This document shows positions 8,451 to 17,018 of a DNA stretch of 64,000 nucleotides, one piece after another; the first letter of the stretch is position 1, and every line of letters starts with the position of its first letter. This stretch comes from Pseudomonas fluorescens. GTDB taxonomy: Bacteria > Pseudomonadota > Gammaproteobacteria > Pseudomonadales > Pseudomonadaceae. A program made the position numbers and the translations under genes. The notes under the pieces are model-generated. The model was not told the origin of the DNA. It did no database searches and saw nothing but the letters and a program-made list of their open reading frames with translations. Location of the stretch: assembly GCF_004683905.1 (NCBI RefSeq), contig NZ_CP038438.1, positions 4,464,001-4,528,000 on the forward strand. Reading direction: 5' to 3'.

Positions 8451-9785
8451 TTACTTGACGTTGCTCGGAGTAGCACCTTCAGCCACACCCAGGTCATCTT
8501 CCGGACGGGTATCGGCGATACCGCGACCGCCCGAAGCCAGCTCGGATTGCAGCACGTTGGTGTCCAGCTCTTTCACCCACTTGGCAACCACGATGGTCGC
8601 CACGGCGTTGCCGACCAGATTGGTCAGGGCGCGGGCTTCGGACATGAAGCGGTCGATACCGAGGATCAGCGCCAGACCGGCCACCGGCAGGTGACCGACC
8701 GCCGACAGAGTGGCGGCCAGCACGATGAAGCCCGAACCGGTCACACCGGCGGCACCTTTGGAAGACAGCAGCAACACCACCAGCAGAGTGATCTGATGGG
8801 TGATGTCCATGTGCGTGTCGGTGGCCTGAGCAATGAACACTGCAGCCATGGTCAGGTAGATCGCGGTACCGTCGAGGTTGAACGAGTAACCGGTCGGGAT
8901 CACCAGACCCACGACAGATTTCTTCGCGCCCAGACGCTCCATCTTGATCAGCATGCGTGGCAGTACCGATTCCGAAGACGAGGTACCCAGTACGATCAGC
9001 AGCTCTTCACGGATGTAGCGGATCATCTTCAGCACGCTGAAGCCGTGCATGCGGGCGATGGCACCCAGCACGATCAGGATGAAGGCCAGGCAGGTGATGT
9101 AGAAGCAGGCCATCAGTTGACCCAACTGCACCAGCGAACCGACACCGTAAGCACCGATGGTGAACGCCATCGCGCCGAAGGCACCGATTGGTGCGAGCTT
9201 CATGATCATGTTGATGATGTTGAACATCACGTGGGCGAAGCGATCGATGAAATCGAGGATCGGACGGCCATAGTCACCCAGGCGATGCAGGGCGAAACCG
9301 AAGATCACCGAGAACATCAGCACTTGCAGGATGTCACCAGTGGCGAACGCGCCGACGATGGTGGTCGGGATCACGTTGAGCAGGAAGCCGACAACGCTCT
9401 GGTCTGCACCTTGCTGCACGTAGGTCGCGACTTTCGAGGCGTCGAGGGTGCTGACGTCGATGTGCATGCCGTTGCCCGGCTGCACGATGTTGACCACGAT
9501 CAGGCCGACCAGCAGGGCGATGGTCGAAACGATTTCGAAGTACAGGAGTGCATAACCGCCGGTCTTGCCGACCGACTTCATGCTTTGCATGCCAGCGATG
9601 CCGCTGACCACGGTGCAGAAGATGATCGGGGCGATGATCATTTTGATCAGCTTGATGAACCCGTCACCCAGTGGCTTTACCGCCACACCGAACTGCGGGT
9701 AGTAGTGACCAAGGGCAATACCGATGATGATCGCGACGATCACCTGGAAATACAGGGATTTGTACAGTGGCTGACGAGTCGTCAT
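8451..9785 (-). CDS. dctA: C4-dicarboxylate transport protein DctA
   Basis: A 444-residue sodium/proton-dicarboxylate symporter of the DAACS family, which imports succinate, fumarate and malate. Visible signatures are the serine-rich re-entrant loop (GTSSSESVLPRM), the PTGYSFNLDGT motif and the later KGAAGVTGSGF loop that together form the substrate and cation sites. At least eight hydrophobic segments are present. The ATG at 9785 has GAGGA upstream. A consensus sigma54 promoter lies about 140 bp upstream, as expected for control by the DctB/DctD pair, which is not encoded in this window. Confidence 0.96.
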   Translation of the reverse strand: MTTRQPLYKSLYFQVIVAIIIGIALGHYYPQFGVAVKPLGDGFIKLIKMIIAPIIFCTVVSGIAGMQSMKSVGKTGGYALLYFEIVSTIALLVGLIVVNIVQPGNGMHIDVSTLDASKVATYVQQGADQSVVGFLLNVIPTTIVGAFATGDILQVLMFSVIFGFALHRLGDYGRPILDFIDRFAHVMFNIINMIMKLAPIGAFGAMAFTIGAYGVGSLVQLGQLMACFYITCLAFILIVLGAIARMHGFSVLKMIRYIREELLIVLGTSSSESVLPRMLIKMERLGAKKSVVGLVIPTGYSFNLDGTAIYLTMAAVFIAQATDTHMDITHQITLLVVLLLSSKGAAGVTGSGFIVLAATLSAVGHLPVAGLALILGIDRFMSEARALTNLVGNAVATIVVAKWVKELDTNVLQSELASGGRGIADTRPEDDLGVAEGATPSNVK

Positions 9786-9927
9786 TGCAAGTGTCCTCAA
9801 GCGTCCCGCGGGCAACATCCATCTGTTGGGCGCAGAACCTGAATTGCGAACCCTCCTGCACTGGAGGGATTTGTTGTTCGAGCGGCGTTTTTCCCGCGGG
9901 ATAGACGCACACTTCTGTCGCTCTTAT

Positions 9928-9943
9928 CGCAAACGCCGTGCCA
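9928..9943 (-). promoter_or_regulatory. Sigma54 (-24/-12) promoter of dctA
   Basis: On the minus strand the sequence TGGCACG-GCGT-TTGCG matches the RpoN consensus TGGCACG-N4-TTGCW except for the last base, with the invariant GG and GC at the right spacing. Predicted transcription start is near 9917, giving a leader of about 130 bases. Confidence 0.85.
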
Positions 9944-10021
9944 CTTTGGTGCAATTCGCTGCAAGCCTTTTGATATCAGGGGATGCAGAGTATTTTTTGT
10001 CACTGCCCGGTGACGCCAGTG

Positions 10022-10078
10022 TGGCGGATTTCCGCCAAGTCAGCGGCTCTCGTCCTACAATTTGGCGGAAATCCGCCT
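10022..10078. promoter_or_regulatory. Paired dyads upstream of dctA (candidate DctD enhancer)
   Basis: TGGCGGA-TT-TCCGCCA (10022-10037) and TGGCGGA-AA-TCCGCCT (10063-10078) are nearly the same palindrome, with centres 41 bp apart (about four helical turns). They lie about 113 and 154 bp upstream of the predicted dctA start, the usual place for an NtrC-family activator. They also lie just upstream of the divergent AraC gene, so an operator role for that gene is possible. Confidence 0.6.
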
Positions 10079-10135
10079 TGTTGCCCTGCGCATGCCCCGG
10101 CTACCATCCGGCGCTTGAGGAAGGATCTGCCGCTT

Positions 10136-11134
10136 ATGCGCGAACGTACCATCGCCAGTCATTTCGCCCGCGCCGCCCTCGGTGGCGCGCGCCGTTCGGG
10201 GTTCGACTATGCGCCGCTGCTGCAGCAACTGGGCATCAGTCCCGAGTTGCTCGATGAACCTCGGGCGCGAATTGCACCGGAGCAATTCACCCAACTGATC
10301 CAGAGCCTGTGGCTGGCGCTGGATGATGAGTACCTGGGCTTCGGCAACGTACCGAGCAAACCCGGCAGCTTCGCGATGATGTGCCACGCCCTGATCCACT
10401 GCCGCAACCTGGAGAAGGCACTGCAACGCGGTTTACTGTTTTATAGCCTATTCCCGGGAGCCCCGCGCCTGGACCTGAGCCGCGAAGACGAATGGGTGCG
10501 CCTGAGCCTCGATGATTCGCAGTTATGGGACCCGGATCACTTTCTCAGCGAGAGCCTGCTGGTGATCTGGCATCGCCTCGGCAGCTGGCTGATCGGCCAG
10601 CGGATTCGTCTGGAGCAGGCCACCTTCAGTTATCCGAAACCGGCGCACGGTGCCGAGTACGACCTGCTGTTCCCTTGCCCGCTGGTGTTTTGCGCCCAGC
10701 AAAGCAGCCTGTTGTTCCACAGTCGCTATCTGTCGATGCCGCTGTTGCAGGACGAACGCACCCTCAAGCACTTTCTCGAACGCTCACCCGCCGACCTGCT
10801 ATCGCGCCCGGACGACGGCGACAGCCTCAGCAGTCGCCTGCGCCGCTTGCTCAGCCGCGACAGTGCGCAGTGGCCGGACCTCGAAGCGGTGGCCGCGCAG
10901 CTGCACATCAGCCCGCAAACCCTGCGTCGGCATTTGCGTGAGGAAGGCAGCAGTTTTCAGGAATTGAAGGATCAGTTGCGCCGCGACATCGCGATCTATC
11001 ATCTGGGACGGGCGGATCTGTCGTTGCAACAGATTGCCGAGCAGTTGGGATTTTCCGAGCCCTCGGCGTTTCATCGGGCGTTCAAGAAATGGACCGGGCT
11101 GACGCCGGGGGCGTATCGGGCGCAGGAGCAGTGA
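10136..11134 (+). CDS. AraC-family transcriptional regulator (Arabinose_bd-type)
   Basis: A 332-residue regulator. Residues 1-190 resemble the N-terminal ligand domain of the OruR/ArgR-like 'Arabinose_bd' group, and the last 100 residues form the double helix-turn-helix DNA-binding domain (AAQLHISPQTLRRHLREEG followed by the SLQQIAEQLGFSEPSAFHRAFKKWTG signature region). It is divergent from dctA across a 350-bp region that holds the sigma54 promoter and the two dyads. Regulators of this type often act on metabolic genes near them, but a link to dctA is only inferred. The start at 10136 is chosen for an AAGGA box upstream and because the longer frame would cover the dyads. Confidence 0.88.
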   Translation: MRERTIASHFARAALGGARRSGFDYAPLLQQLGISPELLDEPRARIAPEQFTQLIQSLWLALDDEYLGFGNVPSKPGSFAMMCHALIHCRNLEKALQRGLLFYSLFPGAPRLDLSREDEWVRLSLDDSQLWDPDHFLSESLLVIWHRLGSWLIGQRIRLEQATFSYPKPAHGAEYDLLFPCPLVFCAQQSSLLFHSRYLSMPLLQDERTLKHFLERSPADLLSRPDDGDSLSSRLRRLLSRDSAQWPDLEAVAAQLHISPQTLRRHLREEGSSFQELKDQLRRDIAIYHLGRADLSLQQIAEQLGFSEPSAFHRAFKKWTGLTPGAYRAQEQ

Positions 11135-11152
11135 GGCTTTAACGTCAAAAGC

Positions 11153-11329
11153 CCCTCACCCTAACCCTCTCCCGGAGGGAGAGGGGACTGGATGGGGGAA
11201 GCTCGATAAATACGCCGACCTGAATGCTCTCTGCTGAATCCATATTCGAGGCAAATCACTCAGGTCGATCATTTTCTGGAGACACTTAGGTCAGTTCCCT
11301 CTACCTCTGGGAGAGGGCTAGGGTGAGGG
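11153..11329. repeat. ~177-bp inverted-repeat-bounded element, copy 2
   Basis: Second copy of the element at 1318-1492. The ends are the same (CCCTCACCCTAACCCTCTCC and its inverse) and the interior shares CGCCGACCTGAA-like and GCTGAATCCATA blocks. Non-coding; it fills the space between the convergent AraC gene and phoQ. Confidence 0.8.
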
Positions 11330-11339
11330 CAACTTCCAA

Positions 11340-12686
11340 TTAAACCGCAGGAAACTGAATCCTGAACGCCGCCCCGCCCATCGGCGAATCCCCGAGCATC
11401 AGCTTGGCGTTGTAGCTTTCGATGATGTCCTTGACCACCGCCAGCCCGATGCCCTGCCCCGGGTGCTGACGATCCAGACGCTCACCACGCTCGAGGATCC
11501 GCGCGCGCTGATTCGGCGGCACACCGGGGCCGTCGTCCTCAATGCACAGCTCGATGCCGGTGAGGCTCTCGCGCACGCTGATGCGCACTTCACCCAGGCA
11601 CAGGCGATAGGCGTTTTCCAGCAGGTTGCCCATCATCTCCAGCAGCGCGCCCTGCTCGATCGGCACGTAACAGTGCTCCGGCAGATCGAAGGCCACCCGC
11701 ACGTGTTTGTCGCGGTAGACCTTGTCGAGGGTGTCGCACAGGCTTTTGAGCACCGGTTGCAGCCGCACCTGGTGGCGCACCAGACCACTTTTGCGCAAGC
11801 TGGCGCGTTGCAGTTGATAGCTGATCTGCTGACTCATGCGCTCGATCTGGGTTTGCAGCACCCAGGCTTGATCGCGATCTTCCGGGCGTTGGGCCATGTC
11901 TTCACTGACGCCTTGCAGTACCGCCAACGGGGTTTTCAGGCTGTGCGCCAGATCATCGAGGGAGTCACGGTAGCGGCTGCGCTGCTGGCGCTCACTGTGC
12001 AGCAAACGGTTGAGCGAGCCGGTCAGGCGCAGCAGTTCGCGCGGGTGTTGTTCGCTGAGGCTTTCGCGAGTGCCGCTTTCGATTTCGTCGAGCTCCTGAC
12101 TCAACCGGCGCAAGGCTTTCAAACTCCAGGTCAGGCCAATCCACAACAGCGCAAGCAAGACAAACAGTGCAGCACCAAAGCCCAGATAAAGGTTGTCGCG
12201 CAGGCCTTCGAGCGTCGATTCGTACTCGTGCACCGGTTGCAGGGTCACAAAGCTGAATGCCGCACTCTTGCCCCCGAGCAACTTGACTTCGACGTCGTAG
12301 ACAAAAAATTCCTGACCGCTGGCCTGGCGAATCCGCGCGAACTCATTGCCCATGCCGTCGTAACGCGGCTTGTAGTTGATCTGCCCTTCTTCTGTGCCCT
12401 TGGAGCGCCAGACCAGATGCCCCTCGCGATCATAGATGTAGCCCAGCAGACGCCCGTCAGTAAGGTTGAATCGCTCGTCAGGCAACTGCGCCGGCATCTG
12501 CAGGCGACCGTTCTCGATACGTGCCGCCGAAATCAGCGTGGTCACATCCGAGGCCAGGCGCTGCTCGATCGAGTCCTGCAATGCCAGGCTGAACGCGCCT
12601 TGCATGGCCGGCAGCAAGCCAAGCATGAACAACACCGCCAACGTGGTGGCGGCGAGCATCAAGCGAACGCGTAGAGAACGAATCAA
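11340..12686 (-). CDS. phoQ: Sensor histidine kinase PhoQ
   Basis: A 448-residue inner-membrane kinase. One membrane helix lies at about residues 8-30 and a second at 170-192, enclosing a periplasmic sensor domain. Next come a HAMP-like linker, the HisKA helix with the phospho-accepting histidine in DDLAHSLKTPLAVLQG, and the HATPase_c boxes (N box NLLENAYR, G1 EDDGPGVP, G2 GQGIGLAVV). PhoQ senses low divalent cations and cationic peptides and phosphorylates PhoP. Its start overlaps the phoP stop by four bases. Unlike the P. aeruginosa oprH-phoP-phoQ operon, no oprH precedes phoP here. Assignment rests on close resemblance to remembered Pseudomonas PhoQ. Confidence 0.9.
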   Translation of the reverse strand: MIRSLRVRLMLAATTLAVLFMLGLLPAMQGAFSLALQDSIEQRLASDVTTLISAARIENGRLQMPAQLPDERFNLTDGRLLGYIYDREGHLVWRSKGTEEGQINYKPRYDGMGNEFARIRQASGQEFFVYDVEVKLLGGKSAAFSFVTLQPVHEYESTLEGLRDNLYLGFGAALFVLLALLWIGLTWSLKALRRLSQELDEIESGTRESLSEQHPRELLRLTGSLNRLLHSERQQRSRYRDSLDDLAHSLKTPLAVLQGVSEDMAQRPEDRDQAWVLQTQIERMSQQISYQLQRASLRKSGLVRHQVRLQPVLKSLCDTLDKVYRDKHVRVAFDLPEHCYVPIEQGALLEMMGNLLENAYRLCLGEVRISVRESLTGIELCIEDDGPGVPPNQRARILERGERLDRQHPGQGIGLAVVKDIIESYNAKLMLGDSPMGGAAFRIQFPAV

Positions 12687-13360
12687 GTGCAGCGCTCATT
12701 GAACAGGTAGCCAAGACCGCGCACGGTGTCGATCGGCTTGAACCCGCCCGGTCCTTCGAGCTTGCGGCGCAGACGGCCGACCAGCACTTCGATCACGTTC
12801 GGATCACGCTCGTCGTCATCCGGATAGAGCTGCTCCATCAGGCGATCCTTGGGCACCACTTGCTGGTGGTGGCGCATCAGGTATTCGAGGATGCGGTATT
12901 CGTAGGCAGTCAGCGCCAGCGGCTCTTCATCCAGCGATGCCTGCTTGCGATTGAGGTCCAGCAACAGCGGTCCGGCGACGATGGTGGACTGGGTGAAGCC
13001 GCTGGAGCGACGCAGCAAGGCGTTGAGTCGCGCCTCGAGTTCTTCGAACTGGAACGGCTTGACCACGTAGTCGTCGGCACCGGCAGCGAGGCCTTCGACC
13101 TTGTCTTGCCAGTTGCCGCGCGCGGTGAGGATCAGGATCGGAAACGTCTTGCCGCTGGAACGCAACTGGCGGATCAGGTCCAGACCGCCCATGCCCGGCA
13201 GACCGAGGTCAATCACCGCCAGATCGAAGTTGAACTGCCCGGTCTGGTACAGCGCCTCTTCGGCATTGGCCACGGACTCGACCACGTGACCGCTCTCCGT
13301 GAGGCGGGTTTGCAGGTGATGGCGCAACAGCGCTTCATCTTCGACGACCAACAGTTTCAT
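12683..13360 (-). CDS. phoP: Response regulator PhoP (OmpR family)
   Basis: A 225-residue regulator with a receiver domain (acidic pair near residues 8-9, phospho-accepting aspartate at residue 51 in AVIDLGLPGM, lysine in the VVKPF motif) and a winged-helix DNA-binding domain (EYLMRHHQQVV, then VLVGRLRRKLE). It agrees with what I remember of P. aeruginosa PhoP over most of its length. It activates Mg2+-starvation and lipid A modification genes. The start has GGGAG upstream. It is divergent from the dienelactone hydrolase gene. Confidence 0.94.
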   Translation of the reverse strand: MKLLVVEDEALLRHHLQTRLTESGHVVESVANAEEALYQTGQFNFDLAVIDLGLPGMGGLDLIRQLRSSGKTFPILILTARGNWQDKVEGLAAGADDYVVKPFQFEELEARLNALLRRSSGFTQSTIVAGPLLLDLNRKQASLDEEPLALTAYEYRILEYLMRHHQQVVPKDRLMEQLYPDDDERDPNVIEVLVGRLRRKLEGPGGFKPIDTVRGLGYLFNERCT

Positions 13361-13407
13361 AAAGCTCTCCCGGGCAAATCAAAAAGCTCCAACGTCAACA
13401 GCATACT

Positions 13408-13436
13408 TGTGAGGGCGAGTCTGCTCGCGAAGGCGA
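13408..13436. repeat. Solitary REP half-element
   Basis: A single diverged REP (GAGGGCGAGTCTGCTCGCGA) without an inverted partner, in the phoP upstream region. Confidence 0.6.
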
Positions 13437-13581
13437 CGGCACAGGCGACAACTTTCTCATTGCTGTTCGATAGGCTGCAAGGTTAGCAAGCCGCCCCTGT
13501 ACCTGCCCTGAACACTCGGTGAACCTGCACTGAATCAAATCGACTAGGCTGTCCTGACCACTTTCGATAAGGAGACCGACC

Positions 13582-14373
13582 ATGCGCCTGTTCCTCGCCC
13601 TCGCCTTGCTCACCGCCAGCAGTCTGGCCAACGCCGCGATCAAGACTCAGGAGATTCCCTACCAGAGTGCCGACGGCACCAAGCTGATCGGCTACTACGC
13701 CTATGACGACGCGATCAAGGGCAAACGCCCTGGAGTCGTCGTGGTGCATGAATGGTGGGGCCTTAACGATTACGCCAAACGTCGCGCCCGCGATCTCGCC
13801 GAACTGGGCTACAGCGCGCTGGCGATCGACATGTACGGCGAAGGCAAGAACACTGAGCACCCGAAAGATGCGATGGCGTTCATGCAAGCCGCGACCCAGG
13901 ATGCCGCGGCCTCCAGCAAACGTTTCGAGGCCGGGTTGAACCTGCTGAAAAAGCAGCCGCAGACCGACGTCAATAAAATCGGCGCCATCGGTTACTGCTT
14001 CGGCGGTGGCGTGGTGCTCAACGCCGCGCGTCAGGGCGAGCCGCTGGCGGGCGTGGTGAGTTTCCACGGTGCGCTGGCGACCACCACCCCGGCGACGCCC
14101 GGCAGTGTGAAGGCAAAGGTTCTGGTCGAGCACGGTGCGCTGGACAGCATGGTCACCCCGGACAACGTCACCGCATTCAAATCCGAGATGGACAAGGCCG
14201 GCGCCGACTACACATTCGTCAGCCTCGACGGCGCCAAGCATGGTTTCACCAATCCGGATGCCGATCGTTTGAGCCACGGCGATCATGGTGGCCCGGATAT
14301 CGGTTACAACAAGGCGGCCGATGAAAAATCCTGGGCGGACATGAAGGCGTTCTTCCAGAAAATCTTTGGCTGA
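13582..14373 (+). CDS. Periplasmic dienelactone hydrolase family protein
   Basis: A 263-residue alpha/beta hydrolase with a cleavable signal peptide (first 19 residues, ending SSLANAA). The nucleophile motif is GYCFGGG, so cysteine replaces the usual serine as in classical dienelactone hydrolase; the acid (HGALDSMV) and histidine (AKHGFTNP) complete the triad. The HEWWGLN stretch is the family's oxyanion-loop signature. Export to the periplasm argues against a cytosolic chloroaromatic pathway role; the natural substrate is unknown. AAGGAG lies just upstream of the ATG. Confidence 0.9.
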   Translation: MRLFLALALLTASSLANAAIKTQEIPYQSADGTKLIGYYAYDDAIKGKRPGVVVVHEWWGLNDYAKRRARDLAELGYSALAIDMYGEGKNTEHPKDAMAFMQAATQDAAASSKRFEAGLNLLKKQPQTDVNKIGAIGYCFGGGVVLNAARQGEPLAGVVSFHGALATTTPATPGSVKAKVLVEHGALDSMVTPDNVTAFKSEMDKAGADYTFVSLDGAKHGFTNPDADRLSHGDHGGPDIGYNKAADEKSWADMKAFFQKIFG

Positions 14374-14382
14374 CATTGCCCC

Positions 14383-14513
14383 TGTGGCGAGGGAGCTTGC
14401 TCCCGCTCGGCGGCGAAGCCGTCGCAAAAACATGCCGACGCGGTTTACCTGACAGACCTCGTCCACAGATTTGGGGGGCTTTGCCCCCAACGGGAGCAAG
14501 CTCCCTCGCCACA
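14383..14513. repeat. REP-type inverted repeat (TGTGGCGAGGGAGCTTGCTC family)
   Basis: The ends TGTGGCGAGGGAGCTTGCTC and GGGAGCAAGCTCCCTCGCCA are perfect inverse partners. Same family as 5309-5442. It directly follows the hydrolase stop codon. Confidence 0.85.
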
Positions 14514-14564
14514 AAAGTGTGCAGCCTCTACCCAGTCGTGGCTTCAACCGGCAAAATGCCCGCC

Positions 14565-15290
14565 ATGAATTCCAGCCCGCCCCTCCCCACCTGCTGCACC
14601 GCGCTCGACGCTCACTGGCCGTTGCCCAGCGTGCTGCCCGAGACCGTCCTACTGAGCACCCGTTTCGACCCGAAACAATTGCTCGGCGACGACTTCCAGC
14701 GCAGCGCCATCGAGCCGCCGCCGAGCATTCAGCGCTCGGTGGCCAAACGGCAGGCCGAGTTTCTTGCCGGGCGAATCTGCGCCCGGGCTGCGCTGCAGCA
14801 ACTGGAAGGCTCAAGCGTGATTCCGGCGATTGGCGAAGACCGCGCACCGGTGTGGCCGGCGCACATCTGCGGCTCGATCACTCACAGCACCGGACACGCG
14901 GCGGCGATTGTCGCCAACAAGCGGCACTGGCGCGGCTTGGGCATGGATCTGGAAAACCTGCTCGAGACCGAGCGCGCCGAACGCCTGGCCGGGGAGATTC
15001 TGACGCCGCCGGAGCTGCAACGCATGGCCGCCGGTGCGCGGGAACAACTGGCGTTGTGCGTGACCCTGACGTTTTCGGTGAAAGAGAGCCTGTTCAAGGC
15101 GCTGTACCCGATTGTGCAGAAGCGTTTCTACTTCGAGCACGCCGAGGTGCTGGAGTGGACGGAGCAGGGTCAGGTCCGGTTGCGTTTGCTGACTGACTTG
15201 TCTGGCGAATGGCGTCATGGCACCGAGCTGGAAGCGCAATTTGGGGTGCAGGATGGGCAGTTGTTGAGTCTGGTCAGCATTCCGGCCTGA
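14565..15290 (+). CDS. pcpS: 4'-phosphopantetheinyl transferase (Sfp/EntD type)
   Basis: A 241-residue Sfp-type transferase. The metal-binding and catalytic motifs are visible: GLGMDLEN (magnesium aspartate) and FSVKESLFKALYP, the WxxKESxxK equivalent. The N-terminal SVAKRQAEFLAGR stretch is the usual CoA-contact signature. It moves phosphopantetheine from CoA to acyl or peptidyl carrier proteins, needed for fatty acid synthesis and siderophore synthetases; in P. aeruginosa the single enzyme PcpS serves both. No good ribosome site is visible; an in-frame ATG three codons upstream (14556) is equally possible. Confidence 0.88.
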   Translation: MNSSPPLPTCCTALDAHWPLPSVLPETVLLSTRFDPKQLLGDDFQRSAIEPPPSIQRSVAKRQAEFLAGRICARAALQQLEGSSVIPAIGEDRAPVWPAHICGSITHSTGHAAAIVANKRHWRGLGMDLENLLETERAERLAGEILTPPELQRMAAGAREQLALCVTLTFSVKESLFKALYPIVQKRFYFEHAEVLEWTEQGQVRLRLLTDLSGEWRHGTELEAQFGVQDGQLLSLVSIPA

Positions 15291-15314
15291 GGATTTTTCA
15301 GCGACTGTTGCACC

Positions 15315-15386
15315 GCCTTCGCGAGCAAGCCCGCTCCCACAGGGGAATGCATTTCAAGGGTGGGAGCGGGCTTGCTCGCGAAGGCG
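15315..15386. repeat. REP doublet (REPIN)
   Basis: Inverted GGGAGCGGGCTTGCTCGCGA pair between the convergent pcpS and rstB genes. Confidence 0.9.
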
Positions 15387-15407
15387 CCATTTCTGCTGAC
15401 ACAAAAC

Positions 15408-17018
15408 TCAGCGGCGCTCCTGATTCCTCGGCCAACTCAGACTGAAGCAAGCCCCACCCAGACTTTTGCTCTTGTTGATCAGCGCCCGACCGTCATGCCA
15501 GTGGATGATCCGCCGCACAATCGACAGCCCCAGCCCGTGCCCACCAGAGGCCCGCGTGCGGCTGTCATCCAGACGCAGGAACGGCGTGAAGATCCGCTCC
15601 CACGCCGACTCCGGCACACCCGGCCCGTCATCCTCGACATCGACCCGGCAGCGCAACTGCCCGACCTGATAACTCACCGTGACATTCGAGCGCGCATGGC
15701 GCATCGCGTTGCTCACCAGATTCTGCAACGCGCGGTGCAGGAAGCGCGGCTCGGCTTCGACCCAGGCGCCATCGTTGTCCGCCGCTGACAGGCACAACCC
15801 GCGCTGCACCGTGACCTCGGCACGCAACGGCGCCAGTTCTGCGATCACCTGATTGACCAGCGCATCGAGGTCGATGCGTTGAAAGGTCAGTGCCGGCGAG
15901 CCTTGCTCCAGCCGCGCGTAAGTGAGCATTTCATCCACCAGCTTATCGAGATCCTCAATGTCGTGATCCATGCCCTCGCGGTACTTTTCCAGCGCCTGCG
16001 GGGTGGTGGCCGAGCCGATCATCTCCAGACCGAAGCGCAGGCGCGCCACCGGTGTGCGCAGTTCGTGGGACACCGCACGCACCAGCTCGCGCTGGATCGC
16101 CAGCAACTGCTGCAGATGCTCGGCCATGCCGTTGAACGCCGCCGCCAGCCGCCCGACCGAGTCAGCACCGCGGGCCGGCACGCGGGTTTCCAGGCTGCCC
16201 TTGGCGATGCGTGTGGCCGCGGCTTCGAGTCCGCGCAGACGTCTTTCGAGCTGACGCACCAGCAGATATACGATCAGACCGATCAAGGTCAGGCCCAGGG
16301 CAGCGATCAACACCAGCCATTGCGGCGGATACGGATTCATCTGATACAGCGGGCCGATCTCCAGCACCCACGGCGTACCGACCATGCCGGCAAACACCCT
16401 GATCGAATCCCCGCCCTTGCCCAGCGCCATCACCGTATCGCCCTCGGACACTCGGCGGCTCTGGTCTTCGTCCATGTCGGCCTCGTTGACCGTGACCAGC
16501 CGCAGATCAAAACCGAAGCCCTTCTCTTCTTTTAACTGCGCCAGCCGCTTGGGCTGTTCGCCGACCGGCACCCGCACCAGTTCATCGGCCAACAGATAAA
16601 TAGTCGCGCGGGCCAATTGTTCGCTGATCTGTTGCACGTCACCGGTCAGCAGCAGCTGTTCCTTGTCGCTGACCAGTCGATAGACCCGCGCCGCATGCGG
16701 GCCGGTCTGCTCTACCAAGGCCTGACCGCGCTGCACCCGGGCGCGCTGAGAGAGATCCAGATCGGTCTCGGAAAACTTCTTCAGCGCCAGCGGAATCCCC
16801 AGCAGACGCTCCCAGACCAACAACGCCCGGTGGCGCTCGGTTTCGTTCATCGGTTGCAGGTTGTCGGCCATCAGCGAGAACGTGCCGTGGGCCAGGCGCT
16901 CGCGGTATTGCTCGCTTCGCACCTGATTGAGCAGGTGCAGCGCCAGCACACCAAGCACCGCCACCAGAATCAGCGCCGCGCACATGCCGCCATAGATGCG
17001 CAGGAAGATCGAGTTCAC
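15408..17018 (-). CDS. rstB: Sensor histidine kinase, RstB-like
   Basis: A 536-residue membrane kinase. Membrane helices lie near residues 8-30 and 232-253 and bracket a large periplasmic domain. A HAMP domain follows (RRLRGLEAAATRIAKGSLE), then the HisKA motif AVSHELRTPVARLRFG and HATPase_c boxes (LVSNAMRHA, EDDGPGVPE, GHGLGLSIV). This arrangement and the overlapping OmpR-type partner match the RstB/RstA pair. The signal sensed is unknown. The start overlaps the stop of the regulator gene by four bases. Confidence 0.85.
   Translation of the reverse strand: MNSIFLRIYGGMCAALILVAVLGVLALHLLNQVRSEQYRERLAHGTFSLMADNLQPMNETERHRALLVWERLLGIPLALKKFSETDLDLSQRARVQRGQALVEQTGPHAARVYRLVSDKEQLLLTGDVQQISEQLARATIYLLADELVRVPVGEQPKRLAQLKEEKGFGFDLRLVTVNEADMDEDQSRRVSEGDTVMALGKGGDSIRVFAGMVGTPWVLEIGPLYQMNPYPPQWLVLIAALGLTLIGLIVYLLVRQLERRLRGLEAAATRIAKGSLETRVPARGADSVGRLAAAFNGMAEHLQQLLAIQRELVRAVSHELRTPVARLRFGLEMIGSATTPQALEKYREGMDHDIEDLDKLVDEMLTYARLEQGSPALTFQRIDLDALVNQVIAELAPLRAEVTVQRGLCLSAADNDGAWVEAEPRFLHRALQNLVSNAMRHARSNVTVSYQVGQLRCRVDVEDDGPGVPESAWERIFTPFLRLDDSRTRASGGHGLGLSIVRRIIHWHDGRALINKSKSLGGACFSLSWPRNQERR

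Noticed and set aside
8547..9842. A 431-codon open frame opposite dctA
   Set aside because: Antisense shadow, rich in His, Asp and Gln, no domain.
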